Assembly: GCA_040772225.1 (NCBI GenBank)
Contig: JAXGYO010000002.1
Coordinates: 1,364,001-1,428,000, forward strand
DNA length: 64,000 nt
Reading direction: 5' to 3'
DNA from: JAAYED01 sp040772225
GTDB lineage: Bacteria; Chloroflexota; Anaerolineae; UBA1429
The translations under genes were made by a program, and so were the position numbers. The notes under the pieces were generated by a model. It was not told the origin of the DNA, ran no database searches, and saw nothing but the letters and a program-made list of their open reading frames with translations. This document shows, piece after piece, positions 16,802 to 25,054 of the stretch (positions are counted from its first letter, which is position 1; every line of letters starts with the position of its first letter).

Positions 16802-18010
16802 TCAGGGCAGCACCACCGTATCGACGGTGTGAATGATGCCATTGATCGCCGGGATGTCTCGGACGAGCACACGCGCCCCATCGATGATGAGACGACCGAG
16901 CCGGTTGCGGATCGTGAGTGGTTCTCCCGACAGCGAACCCACAGTCGCCATCTGGCCCAACTCAGCCGCAGTAACCGTCTCAGGAATCAGGTGGCGCTCC
17001 AGCCAGGTGAGCAGTTGCCCGGGATCATCGGTCAGGCGCGCAAACTCGGCATCAGATAGCTCCGCAAAGGCGTCATCGGTGGGAGCCAGCAGCGTCAGTC
17101 CACGCTCCTCACGCAAGAGGACATCTAGCCCGGCCAGCTTTAGCAACTCGGCCATACGTCCGAGCCCCGACATACTCTCAACTGTACTCATCAGGTCCAC
17201 AGCCGGAGCCACCGTGGCGGTTGCCGTCGGGGTGGCGGTCGCGAGTGGGGTCTGGGTCGGCTCAGGAGTCGCAGTCGCGGTGGCCGTCGACGTCTCTGTC
17301 AGAATCGGCCGCGGCGTGGCAGCAGCCGCTATCGTGGGCCGTTGCGCCGGCGTTTGCGTGGGAGCCGGCGTCCCCGTGGCGTCCGGCTCCAGCCCCGACT
17401 CGGGCAGGACACCGTCGATAACGTGCAGTATACCGAAAGGCATGACGATATCGTGCTGTAATACGCGCAGACCCTCGATGGTGAACCCGCTACCCTCTGC
17501 GGCTGCCGCCACCTCGTTCCCGGCGGCCGCCTCGCCCCCTTCCGCAACCAGTTCCTCAAGCGAGATAACACCGGGGATCACATGGTAGCGAACAAATCGC
17601 TCCAGTGCTTCACGATCCTGCAACACCCCGTCAAGACGCTCCCGATTCACGGCGGCAAAGGCCCTGTCGCTCGGCGCAAGCAGTGTGATCGGCCCGGCCG
17701 CCGCGATATCGGTCAGCCACCCTGTGTCCAAAAGCCCGTATTCGAAAAGGGCCTCTCCTAGAGCCTGTAGCTGCTCATTGGGGAGATCCAGCGTCTCCAG
17801 ATCGAGCTCTACGGGCTCCACCATCGATCGCAACGTCGCGGTGGCCACAAGCGCCGGCACCGCAACCGTGGGAGGGACGGTGCTGGCCGTTTCCGGCACC
17901 TCCGTAGTCGCGGGTACCAACGCCTCCTCTGCCAGCGGCAGCACAACGGTACACGCGCTAACCGCTAGAGCGGCCAGAAAAAGTACAAGGCACTTGAGTG
18001 AGCGCACCAC
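16802..18010 (-). CDS. Lipoprotein with two FAS1 (fasciclin) domains and a Thr/Pro/Ala-rich linker
   Basis: The 402-residue protein begins VVRSLKCLVLFLAALAVSAC, a signal peptide ending in a lipobox-like Cys. Two FAS1 domains follow (about residues 72-200 and 275-400). Each has the fasciclin end motif (FGILHVIDGVL and INGIIHTVDTVVL) and a core such as ITLLAPSDRAFAAV or LTLLAPTDDAFAEL. They are joined by a 60-residue low-complexity Thr/Ala/Pro linker. FAS1 proteins mediate surface adhesion. GTG 18010 is chosen because GGAGG lies 8 bases upstream and the signal peptide starts there. A longer N-terminus is possible but would be unusual for a lipoprotein. Confidence 0.88.
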   Translation of the reverse strand: MVRSLKCLVLFLAALAVSACTVVLPLAEEALVPATTEVPETASTVPPTVAVPALVATATLRSMVEPVELDLETLDLPNEQLQALGEALFEYGLLDTGWLTDIAAAGPITLLAPSDRAFAAVNRERLDGVLQDREALERFVRYHVIPGVISLEELVAEGGEAAAGNEVAAAAEGSGFTIEGLRVLQHDIVMPFGILHVIDGVLPESGLEPDATGTPAPTQTPAQRPTIAAAATPRPILTETSTATATATPEPTQTPLATATPTATATVAPAVDLMSTVESMSGLGRMAELLKLAGLDVLLREERGLTLLAPTDDAFAELSDAEFARLTDDPGQLLTWLERHLIPETVTAAELGQMATVGSLSGEPLTIRNRLGRLIIDGARVLVRDIPAINGIIHTVDTVVLP

Positions 18011-18122
18011 TGAATGGGCCTCCGAATCGGTAATCACAGATCACAGGGCACGATAGTGCGCAGCCCGGCACCATAGATCGACGGGAAGGGTGCCGGGATT
18101 ATACGGGCGCGGCTCGGTTACG

Positions 18123-19247
18123 TCAACGCCCGGGCGCCTCGTACTCCTCTTCCGAGGCGAGCTCTTGCTCATAGTCTTCAAGGAACTCCGAGTCGGCGTC
18201 ATATGGCTCATCGAGTGCTACACTGTTCTCATCCGCATCGGCCGCGTCCACGGACCCTGTCTCGATCGCGTCGCTGTCCACGGTGATCACCTCCGCATTT
18301 CGCCGCAGGCTGGTTAGCTCGCCCTGAACGCGGGCCAGACCACTCGCCAGCTCGCGGCGCGAATTCTCCAGCATCGTCATCGCCCGGCTGTAGCGCCCCT
18401 CCAGCTCCTCCTGCATACTGGCAACATCCTGCTGGCATGCAGAGACGTACAACTCGAACCGCTGGACATCGATGCTCTGCGAGGACTTGAGCACGGTTTG
18501 GAATACGAGCAGGAGATAGGGGAGAAATAGGCTCTGCCCCACGAGAACGACGTTGGAGGCAAAGGCCTCGGCCTGGATCCCACTGCAGAGCTCATAGACC
18601 GCATCAGGCACCACCGCCAGGGCATAGCCCACGGTGCGGTTCGGATCGATGTACTTGCGCACTTCGCGTGCGCGCGCCAGCACCGTGGCCTCAAGGAGCG
18701 CCTTGATCTGTTGCCGTTTGACTGGATCATCCGTCCGGCTCAGCTGTTCCAGCAGCGGCGTTGCGGCCCATTTGCTGTCGATGGGCAGCAGTAGTCCATT
18801 GGGCAGGCGCAGGCCAAACTCCACCACCTTGTTGCCCACTCGCAGGTTACGCACCTGCCAATCCGGGGGGAGCTGACTAAATACGGCATCCAGCAGATGC
18901 TCTCCGGCCGCCCCGCGTGACTGGGTACCTGAGATAACGCGCTCCAGCCGGTGGATGGCATCGGCCGTGCGATGCTCCAACTCCTCGCGTCCGCGCAACC
19001 GGCTCTGTAGCTCGGTGATGCTGTCACGGATGTGCCCCACCGATTGCGTCAGGGGCCGCAAACCCTCCAGGCGCTCACCAAGCACGGCCAGCTGCGCCTG
19101 GTCCTGCTGCAGCGTGGCCAGCATGCGACGGACGTCCCGGCTGGGAGCGCCGCCCTGTTCCGAGCGTCTGAGCAGCGCCACTGTGACCGCCACCAGACAG
19201 GCGGATTGCACGAGCAGCAGCACGAATAGCACGACGTCTGTTGACAT
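18123..19247 (-). CDS. rmuC: RmuC-family DNA recombination protein
   Basis: The 374-residue protein has one N-terminal membrane helix (VVLFVLLLVQSACLVAVTVALL). A long coiled-coil region follows (about 30-110). The RmuC core has VGNKVVEFGLRLP and LLPIDSKWAATP, the PD-(D/E)XK-like segment, then KYIDPNRTVGYALAVVPDAVYEL. The family limits inverted-repeat recombination in E. coli and is predicted to be a nuclease. The C-terminal tail is acidic (about 60 residues rich in Glu/Asp). ATG 19247 follows GGAG by 7 bases. It is followed downstream by the FAS1 lipoprotein gene on the same strand. Confidence 0.88.
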   Translation of the reverse strand: MSTDVVLFVLLLVQSACLVAVTVALLRRSEQGGAPSRDVRRMLATLQQDQAQLAVLGERLEGLRPLTQSVGHIRDSITELQSRLRGREELEHRTADAIHRLERVISGTQSRGAAGEHLLDAVFSQLPPDWQVRNLRVGNKVVEFGLRLPNGLLLPIDSKWAATPLLEQLSRTDDPVKRQQIKALLEATVLARAREVRKYIDPNRTVGYALAVVPDAVYELCSGIQAEAFASNVVLVGQSLFLPYLLLVFQTVLKSSQSIDVQRFELYVSACQQDVASMQEELEGRYSRAMTMLENSRRELASGLARVQGELTSLRRNAEVITVDSDAIETGSVDAADADENSVALDEPYDADSEFLEDYEQELASEEEYEAPGR

Positions 19248-19349
19248 GACGTTCTCCAGATTGGCGGTACAGCCCACTAGTTATGTACATCTTCAGCGAT
19301 TGGGTACGACGGGTAGTATACCTTCTCCGGCCGTGACGGCAATCCCCGC

Positions 19350-19378
19350 TAGACGGCCCATACCAGGATCGCTATACT
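19350..19378 (+). promoter_or_regulatory. Promoter of the esterase-HAD pair
   Basis: TAGACG (19350-19355) and TATACT (19373-19378) are 17 bases apart, 30 bases before the esterase start. Confidence 0.5.
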
Positions 19379-19407
19379 GCGAGCATCGCACATCTCTGGA
19401 GGCACTC

Positions 19408-20322
19408 ATGACTAACGACCTCGCAGCTCAGCGCGAGTTGCTCTATTCGCTGCTCGGCGACGTCCCGGACCGCCACCGCACCATCAGCGCCACGCTGGTC
19501 AGTGAAGAAGAACGTGATGGCTATGTGCTCGAGACGCTGATACTGGACCTGAACGGCATCGAGCCCGTGCCCGCGTACTTTGCCCGGCCGCTGGGTGAGG
19601 TGCGTCAGGCACCTGTGATCCTCTACCATCACGCGCACGGTGGCAACTATGAGCTGGGCAAGGATGAGCTTATCTCCGGGAGGGCTGCGCTGCAGTCGCC
19701 TCCCTATGCTAAAGCGTTGACCGATCTGGGCTATTGCGTGCTGTGTTGCGACACATGGAATTTCGGGGAGCGGCGCGGGCGCACAGAGTCCGAGCTCTTC
19801 AAAGAGATGCTGTGGCACGGCCAGGTGCTGTGGGGCATGATGGTCTATGACAGCATTCGGGCCATCGACTACCTGGAGACCAGGCCAGAGGTCGATGTGT
19901 CTCGCCTGGGCACGCTGGGCCTCTCCATGGGCAGCACGATGGCCTGGTGGCTGGCGGCCCTGGACGAGCGCGTCAGGGTGTGCGTGGACCTGTGCTGCCT
20001 GACGGACTATGAAGAGTTGATCGCCTCCCGCGGCCTGGACGGGCACGGCATCTACTACTATGTGCCAGGCCTGCTCAAGCATTTCGACACCTCGGCGATC
20101 AACGCCCTCATCGCGCCCCGGCCCCACCTGGCACTGGCCGGCCTGCTGGACCCGCTCACGCCGCCCCGCGGCCTGGACAAGATCGATGCTCGTCTCCAGC
20201 AGGTCTACGCCAGTCTGGACGCCGCGGATAACTGGCAACTGCTGCGCTACACCACCGGGCACTTTGAGACCGCGGATGGGCGCGCCCAGGTGCTGCGTTT
20301 CCTGCGCGCACATCTTGGCTAG
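19408..20322 (+). CDS. Acetyl-xylan-esterase/dienelactone-hydrolase-like alpha/beta hydrolase
   Basis: The 304-residue protein has an alpha/beta-hydrolase core: VILYHHAHGGNYELGKDEL with an HG-type oxyanion region, the nucleophile elbow LGLSMGSTMAWW, an acid near LAGLLDPLTPP and the final His in TTGHFETADG. It resembles large esterases of the BAAT/acetyl-xylan-esterase type. TGGAGG lies 5 bases before ATG 19408; the frame is open further upstream, but that sequence is antisense to rmuC and was discarded. The HAD phosphatase starts 9 bases downstream, so the two are probably co-transcribed. The substrate is unknown. Confidence 0.8.
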   Translation: MTNDLAAQRELLYSLLGDVPDRHRTISATLVSEEERDGYVLETLILDLNGIEPVPAYFARPLGEVRQAPVILYHHAHGGNYELGKDELISGRAALQSPPYAKALTDLGYCVLCCDTWNFGERRGRTESELFKEMLWHGQVLWGMMVYDSIRAIDYLETRPEVDVSRLGTLGLSMGSTMAWWLAALDERVRVCVDLCCLTDYEELIASRGLDGHGIYYYVPGLLKHFDTSAINALIAPRPHLALAGLLDPLTPPRGLDKIDARLQQVYASLDAADNWQLLRYTTGHFETADGRAQVLRFLRAHLG

Positions 20323-20331
20323 CCGGCCACC

Positions 20332-21018
20332 ATGATGACTACACAGGCAACAGGTATGGGGCCCATCGGCCTGGTCTGGGATATGGATGGCGTACTGGTG
20401 GACTCGGGGCAAGCACACTATGCCGCCTGGAAGGCGTTGTTCGATGAGCTGGGTCACCCACTAACCGCGGAACAGGTGTCGCAGACGCTCGGCATGTCGA
20501 ACCTGCCGATCCTGAAGATGTGGCTGGGGGCCGACACGCCGAAAGAGATGCTGGTCGACATCGCCAATCGCAAGGAGCGCTATTTCCGATCGCTGGTGGG
20601 ACAACACGTGCACCTGCTCCCCGGGGCGGGTCTGTGGCTCGAGCGCGCCCGTCAGCGAGGCTACCGTCAGGCCGTGGCCTCCTCGGCGCCCATGGCCAAC
20701 ATCACAGCGATCATCGAGGCCCTGGGTATCGGAGACGCCTTTGACCTGCTGATCTCCGGGACCCACCTGCCCGCGAGCAAGCCCGACCCGGCGATCTTTG
20801 TCCAGGCGGCACACGGCCTGGGATGCGAGCCCCGTCACTGTGTGGTGCTCGAGGACGCCCCGGTGGGCGTACAGGCCGCCGTACGCGCAGGCATGCCCTG
20901 CATTGCGGTGACCAACACGCGCCCTGCGACCGAACTTGTGGCCGCCTCGCTGGTGGTCGATAGCCTGGAGGACCTGCCCGCAGACATCGTTGAACAGCTC
21001 ACCGGTTTCGCCAGGTAG
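20332..21018 (+). CDS. HAD-family phosphatase, beta-phosphoglucomutase-like
   Basis: The 228-residue protein has the four HAD motifs: VWDMDGVLVDS (nucleophile Asp and acid Asp), a Ser in ASSAP, the Lys in ASKPDP and LEDAPVG with the metal Asp. The cap between motifs I and II is of the small helical type. Substrates are likely sugar phosphates, but phosphatase versus mutase cannot be decided. No Shine-Dalgarno is visible before ATG 20332; translation is probably coupled to the esterase gene ending 9 bases before it. A strong terminator follows. Confidence 0.85.
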   Translation: MMTTQATGMGPIGLVWDMDGVLVDSGQAHYAAWKALFDELGHPLTAEQVSQTLGMSNLPILKMWLGADTPKEMLVDIANRKERYFRSLVGQHVHLLPGAGLWLERARQRGYRQAVASSAPMANITAIIEALGIGDAFDLLISGTHLPASKPDPAIFVQAAHGLGCEPRHCVVLEDAPVGVQAAVRAGMPCIAVTNTRPATELVAASLVVDSLEDLPADIVEQLTGFAR

Positions 21019-21020
21019 CA

Positions 21021-21047
21021 AACGAGCGGGGCATGGCCCCGCTCGTT
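21021..21047. terminator. Strong hairpin terminator between convergent genes
   Basis: A 12-bp perfect stem (AACGAGCGGGGC pairing with GCCCCGCTCGTT) with an ATG loop is followed by a pyrimidine-rich tract. It serves the HAD gene and possibly the opposite KDPG aldolase gene. Confidence 0.8.
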
Positions 21048-21068
21048 CCCTTCCTCTTCTGATAGCTC

Positions 21069-21740
21069 TCAGGCGCGTATCTCGCGGATCCACTCCAGAC
21101 ACTGCGCTGTAAGGTCGGTGATCCCCTGCCAGTCCTGCGCTTTGATCAGATCGTTGCGCACCAGCGCGGATCCCATGCCGACGCAGACAACGCCAGCGTC
21201 GAACCAGCCCTTTAGGTTCTCCCGCGTCGCGCTCACGCCACCTGTCGGCATAATCTTGGACCAGGGTGTAGGCCCCAGGATGGCCTTGACGAAAGAGGGG
21301 CCGCCCAGCTCGCTGCCGGGAAAGACTTTGCAGATCTCGACGCCCAGCTCCTCAGCATAGGATACCTCTGAAGCGGTGGCACAGCCCGGGAAATAGGCGA
21401 TCTTGCGACGGTTGCAGAGCCGGGCAACTTCTGGATTGGTAACAGAACCCACGATAAAGTTGGCGCCAAGGTTGATATACAGCCCGGCGGTCACCGGGTC
21501 GAGGATAGAGCCTGCACCCAGCACCAGGTCCGGATCGCTCTTTTCAAAATGCACCACCAACTCGCGAAACACCTCAAAGGCGCGGTCGCCGCGGTTGGTG
21601 AACTCGACCACCTTTGCTCCGCCAGCAGAGATCGCTTCGATCACCTGTATGGACGTGTCCACATCGCCGTTATAGAACAGGGGCACCAACCCCAGTGCTT
21701 CCATTGTGCTCCATACATGCACGCGCGAGAACCTCGCCAT
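21069..21740 (-). CDS. eda: 2-dehydro-3-deoxy-phosphogluconate (KDPG) aldolase family
   Basis: The 223-residue class I aldolase shows VEFTNRG with the general-base Glu, the Schiff-base region EICKVFPGSELGG with the Lys, and the phosphate-side MPTGGVS and GMGSALV segments. It cleaves KDPG to pyruvate and glyceraldehyde-3-phosphate. The gene follows the KDG kinase by 25 bases, forming the lower Entner-Doudoroff branch. AAGGAGGC precedes the ATG. A related keto-acid aldolase specificity is possible. Confidence 0.88.
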   Translation of the reverse strand: MARFSRVHVWSTMEALGLVPLFYNGDVDTSIQVIEAISAGGAKVVEFTNRGDRAFEVFRELVVHFEKSDPDLVLGAGSILDPVTAGLYINLGANFIVGSVTNPEVARLCNRRKIAYFPGCATASEVSYAEELGVEICKVFPGSELGGPSFVKAILGPTPWSKIMPTGGVSATRENLKGWFDAGVVCVGMGSALVRNDLIKAQDWQGITDLTAQCLEWIREIRA

Positions 21741-21765
21741 TTTGCCTCCTTACTTTCCAGATTCC

Positions 21766-22797
21766 CTAACGTGAGACGCGCCCGGATGCGTCGCCACCCG
21801 TCAACTTGCGGACCTCGTCTACCGTGACGAGGTTGAAATCGCCGAAAACCGTGTGCTTGAGCGCCGAAGCGGCCACTGCAAAGTCAAGCGCGGCCTGTTT
21901 CCCCTCAAAGGTGCGCAGCCCATAGATCAGACCGCCCATGAACGAATCACCGCCGCCCACACGGTCAACGATATGGGTGATGTCATAGGCGGGTGCCACA
22001 TAGACATCACCATTATCCCAAAGGATGCCGGACCACGTGTTGTGGCTGGCCGAGAGCGATCCCCGCAGGGTGATGGCGATCGTCCCGAGTCCCGGAAAAC
22101 GCTGGTTGAGTCCTTCGCACACAGCGCGGTACTTGAGTGCGTCAACCTGCCCCGATGTCACATCCGTATCGGGCGCATGGATACCAAAGACCTGTGCCGC
22201 ATCCTCCTCGTTGCCGATGGCCACATCACACAACGCCACCAGTTCGGACATGACCTCTTCTGGTTTGCGCCCCCACTTCCACAGTTTGCTGCGATAGTTC
22301 AGGTCGCAGGACACGGTCAGGCCACGCTCCTTTGCGGCGCGCACCCCCTCCAGGCAGGCCTCAGCCGCTCCCCGAGAGATCGCCGGAGTGATGCCCGTCC
22401 AGTGGAACCAGTCCGCATCGGCGAATACAGTGTCCCAGGGCACCATCCCAGGCTCGATTGTCGCGAGGGAAGAGCCAGCACGATCATAGACCACCTGGCT
22501 GCCGCGCATCACAGCGCCCATCTCGAGAAAGTAAATTCCCAGGCGTTCGCCGCCCCAGATGATCTTGTCTACGCCGACGCCGGCCTCGCGGATGAACCGC
22601 ACACAGGCCTGCCCAATCTCGTTCTGCGGCAAACGCGTCACAAAGTCCACCGGCACGCCGAAATTCGCCAGCGAGACGGCTACATTGGCTTCGCCCCCGC
22701 CATACACCACATCAAAACTGCGCGCCTGCACGAACCGTTGCATCCCCGGCGGGGAGAGCCGCATCATGATCTCGCCAAAAGTCACCACTCGTGCCAT
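21766..22797 (-). CDS. kdgK: PfkB-family 2-keto-3-deoxygluconate kinase
   Basis: The 343-residue ribokinase-like protein has the N-terminal GGGEANVAVSLANFG sugar-binding segment and the C-terminal VDRVGGGDSFMGGLIYGL motif. The latter holds the catalytic Asp, with GGGD in place of the usual GAGD. SCDLNYRSKLW is typical of KDG kinases. It phosphorylates 2-keto-3-deoxygluconate to KDPG, the substrate of the next gene. The ATG starts MARVVTFGE. The promoter lies about 45 bases upstream. Other keto-sugar kinases of the family cannot be excluded. Confidence 0.85.
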   Translation of the reverse strand: MARVVTFGEIMMRLSPPGMQRFVQARSFDVVYGGGEANVAVSLANFGVPVDFVTRLPQNEIGQACVRFIREAGVGVDKIIWGGERLGIYFLEMGAVMRGSQVVYDRAGSSLATIEPGMVPWDTVFADADWFHWTGITPAISRGAAEACLEGVRAAKERGLTVSCDLNYRSKLWKWGRKPEEVMSELVALCDVAIGNEEDAAQVFGIHAPDTDVTSGQVDALKYRAVCEGLNQRFPGLGTIAITLRGSLSASHNTWSGILWDNGDVYVAPAYDITHIVDRVGGGDSFMGGLIYGLRTFEGKQAALDFAVAASALKHTVFGDFNLVTVDEVRKLTGGDASGRVSR

Positions 22798-22840
22798 ATT
22801 GCACCTCGATAGTCAATCTGTACACCCAAAGGCCATGGTC

Positions 22841-22869
22841 AGGTTAGCCCGGCCCGCATGGATCGTCAA
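22841..22869 (-). promoter_or_regulatory. Candidate promoter of the KDG kinase-aldolase pair
   Basis: On the minus strand TTGACG (22869-22864) and TAACCT (22846-22841) are 17 bases apart. The -10 match is weak. Confidence 0.4.
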
Positions 22870-22897
22870 CCCCGCGCGGCATCCCCGGAACGAGCTC

Positions 22898-23938
22898 TCA
22901 CACGTTGTGCAGACCAAGCAACCGGCTCGCAGTGCCCTGATAGACTTTGGCCAGCACATCATCGGGCAGGAACAAGCCATAGATCTTCCAGCGACCCTGC
23001 GGAGGTATCTCCGCCTCGGGCGCATAGTCAAAGTACTCGTCATCCGTCTCGAGGAATCGATAGGTCGTTCGATACATCTTTAGCGACGGCGTGACATCGG
23101 TGCCATAGAGAATCCGGTCAGCGTACTGGATGAACCAGCGACGTGCGCTGTAGGGAACGCGCCCCAGTTCTGCAAAGCGCGCCGAGATGTCGGTATACAG
23201 GTTCGGATACCGGTCAAGCATCGCGGACACAAACTGCAGGTTCTCCGGGTAGCACCCTACATGAGCGGTGATAAAGGTGGTCCGAGGGTGCGCTTCGATC
23301 GTGCGATACAGCGATCCAATCAATGTCTCAAAACTCGGATAGTCTCCCCCGCCAAAGTGCCAGTCCGGATGCCGCTGCAACTCATCCCAACGCTCATTGG
23401 TGCCATCCAGAGGCCGGAAAAAGGCCACAGGATCTGCGCTGTGAATGAGCACCGGCACGCCCAGCTCAGCGGCCTGATCCCAAACCTCGGCGATGCGCGG
23501 ATCATCGGGCATGAGCAACTGGCCATCCGCGTCCCTGTAATCGAGGCCAAGCGTCTTGAACACCTTGAGACCGCGCGCGCCCGTGGCGATATCTCTGCGC
23601 AACTGCGCGCAGGCCCTTTCGGCCCAGCCGCTCCCGCCCACACCGGACCAATCGACACTGCAAAAGGTCACAAAACGGTCAGGGAAAGCCGCGTCATAGG
23701 CCTCCAGCGCGCGCTCCAGCGCTGCGCCCGATCCGCCCGACAGGTTCACCACGGTGCGCACACCGGACTGGTCCAGCGCCCGCACCAGATCAGCAACCGC
23801 ATCAGGCCGATCCGCTGTGGGGACCCTCAGATGGTTGTGAGCGTCGACCACCGGATACCGAGGCAGCTCGACGTGATGTTCGACTGTCACCAACTCGGAC
23901 CGAGGCTTTATCTCCCGCGCCAAAAGATCGCCACTCAT
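22898..23938 (-). CDS. Amidohydrolase-2-type metal-dependent hydrolase
   Basis: The 346-residue TIM-barrel protein has VDAHNHLRVP (HxH metal site) at the start, LIHSADP, ITAHVGCYPEN and a late Asp in LYGTDVTPSLKMYR. This order fits the Amidohydro_2 (PF04909) group of decarboxylases and lactone hydrolases. In this cluster it might open a sugar lactone, which is inference. ATG 23938 has GGGAGG 7 bases upstream. It lies between the KDG kinase and the TauE/SafE permease on the same strand. Confidence 0.82.
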   Translation of the reverse strand: MSGDLLAREIKPRSELVTVEHHVELPRYPVVDAHNHLRVPTADRPDAVADLVRALDQSGVRTVVNLSGGSGAALERALEAYDAAFPDRFVTFCSVDWSGVGGSGWAERACAQLRRDIATGARGLKVFKTLGLDYRDADGQLLMPDDPRIAEVWDQAAELGVPVLIHSADPVAFFRPLDGTNERWDELQRHPDWHFGGGDYPSFETLIGSLYRTIEAHPRTTFITAHVGCYPENLQFVSAMLDRYPNLYTDISARFAELGRVPYSARRWFIQYADRILYGTDVTPSLKMYRTTYRFLETDDEYFDYAPEAEIPPQGRWKIYGLFLPDDVLAKVYQGTASRLLGLHNV

Positions 23939-23988
23939 CGCCTTACCTCCCCGGTTCTCCACTGCATCACGACACACCGCAGGATAGA

Positions 23989-24858
23989 CTAGAGATAGAT
24001 GGACAGCAGCTGCACCAGCACCATGATGACTACCCCCAGTACCACATAGCTAAAGTACCGCCTGAGCTTTGGCCCGGCCATCTTGTCACAGACACTCTGA
24101 CCTGCCTGTGCGCCAATGGTGCCGCCTGCCAGTAGCACGAGAAGCAAGGCGACATCCACATTGCCCGCCGAGGCGTGGCTGATGGCCGCAACCATGGACG
24201 TCAGCCAAACCATGACTGAACTGGTGACGATGGCCGCGTGCGTACGCATGCCCACAAGATAGACCAGAGCCGGCAACAGCACCACCCCGCCGCCGACGCC
24301 CAGCAGCCCTGTAAGGTAGCCTAGCAGCAGGCCAAAGTAGGTCAACACGGGGATGGAAAGCGCGGGGCCCTCGAGGCTGTCAAAACTGGCATAGGGCGGA
24401 ATACGGATTTTGGCGAACAGACCGATCCGAACAATGGGTCCCGCCGGGCGTCGCGTCTCGAGGTACATCCAGACAAAGATCGCGCCAAGCAGAAAAAAGT
24501 AGACGATCAGGGTGTACAGATCCGCAGCCGGGATGGTATCGCCTCTGATGACAAGATCGCCCTTGAGCCTGAGCGACTCGAGTGTATCGGCGCCCAGGTA
24601 CGCGCCGAGAGCATTGCCACCAAAGAGCACCGCAGCAAGCTTCAGGTCCGCCAGGTTGCTCTTGCGCCGCCACCAGAGGCTAGAAGTCGTCGTACCGACG
24701 ATGTTCAGAGTCCCAGTCCCAACGGACAGCGGCATGGGAAGACCAAGTACGATATTCAGCATCGGAGTGATCAGAAACCCGCCCCCCACGCCAAACAGGC
24801 CCGTCAGGACCCCGGCAACGAGCGAGATGATGAGCCCCCCGATCAGATGCACCATCAT
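23989..24858 (-). CDS. TauE/SafE (TSUP) family membrane permease
   Basis: The 289-residue protein has about eight membrane segments in two related halves. Each half opens with the family glycine signature: GVLTGLFGVGGGFLITPML at the N-terminus and LTGLLGVGGGVVLLP in the second half. Members export sulfite, sulfonates or organic acids. The start overlaps the stop of a 40-residue membrane-protein gene by one base (TGATG), so the two are probably made together. Next to keto-deoxy-acid genes, an organic-acid or sulfonate substrate is plausible but unproven. Confidence 0.9.
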   Translation of the reverse strand: MMVHLIGGLIISLVAGVLTGLFGVGGGFLITPMLNIVLGLPMPLSVGTGTLNIVGTTTSSLWWRRKSNLADLKLAAVLFGGNALGAYLGADTLESLRLKGDLVIRGDTIPAADLYTLIVYFFLLGAIFVWMYLETRRPAGPIVRIGLFAKIRIPPYASFDSLEGPALSIPVLTYFGLLLGYLTGLLGVGGGVVLLPALVYLVGMRTHAAIVTSSVMVWLTSMVAAISHASAGNVDVALLLVLLAGGTIGAQAGQSVCDKMAGPKLRRYFSYVVLGVVIMVLVQLLSIYL

Positions 24859-24980
24859 CAGCCTTCACCGCCGGCTCTCGGCCCACGCTTTCTGTCGCGG
24901 ATCCACTCGATCAGGCGCGCGCTCGCCAGCCCCCATACAACCGGGATCACCAGGATGCCGACAATCTGCAGAAACTCCAC
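24858..24980 (-). CDS. 40-residue single-pass membrane protein coupled to the TauE/SafE permease
   Basis: A GTG codon at 24980 follows AAGGGG by about 7 bases and opens a 40-residue frame. It has one membrane helix (FLQIVGILVIPVVWGLAS) and then a basic tail (RLIEWIRDRKRGPR). Its TGA overlaps the permease ATG in a TGATG arrangement, which strongly suggests it is translated. I do not recognise a family. It could be an accessory subunit of the transporter. Confidence 0.7.
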   Translation of the reverse strand: MEFLQIVGILVIPVVWGLASARLIEWIRDRKRGPRAGGEG

Positions 24981-25054
24981 GATGAGGCCCCTTTCCAATC
25001 CATACTATCGACCACTGGCGGCGCGGCACCACACCTTCCCTGCCGACGTCCGAG

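Noticed and set aside
19372..20457. 361-residue open frame on the minus strand
   Set aside because: It is antisense to the esterase, which has clear catalytic motifs and a ribosome-binding site.
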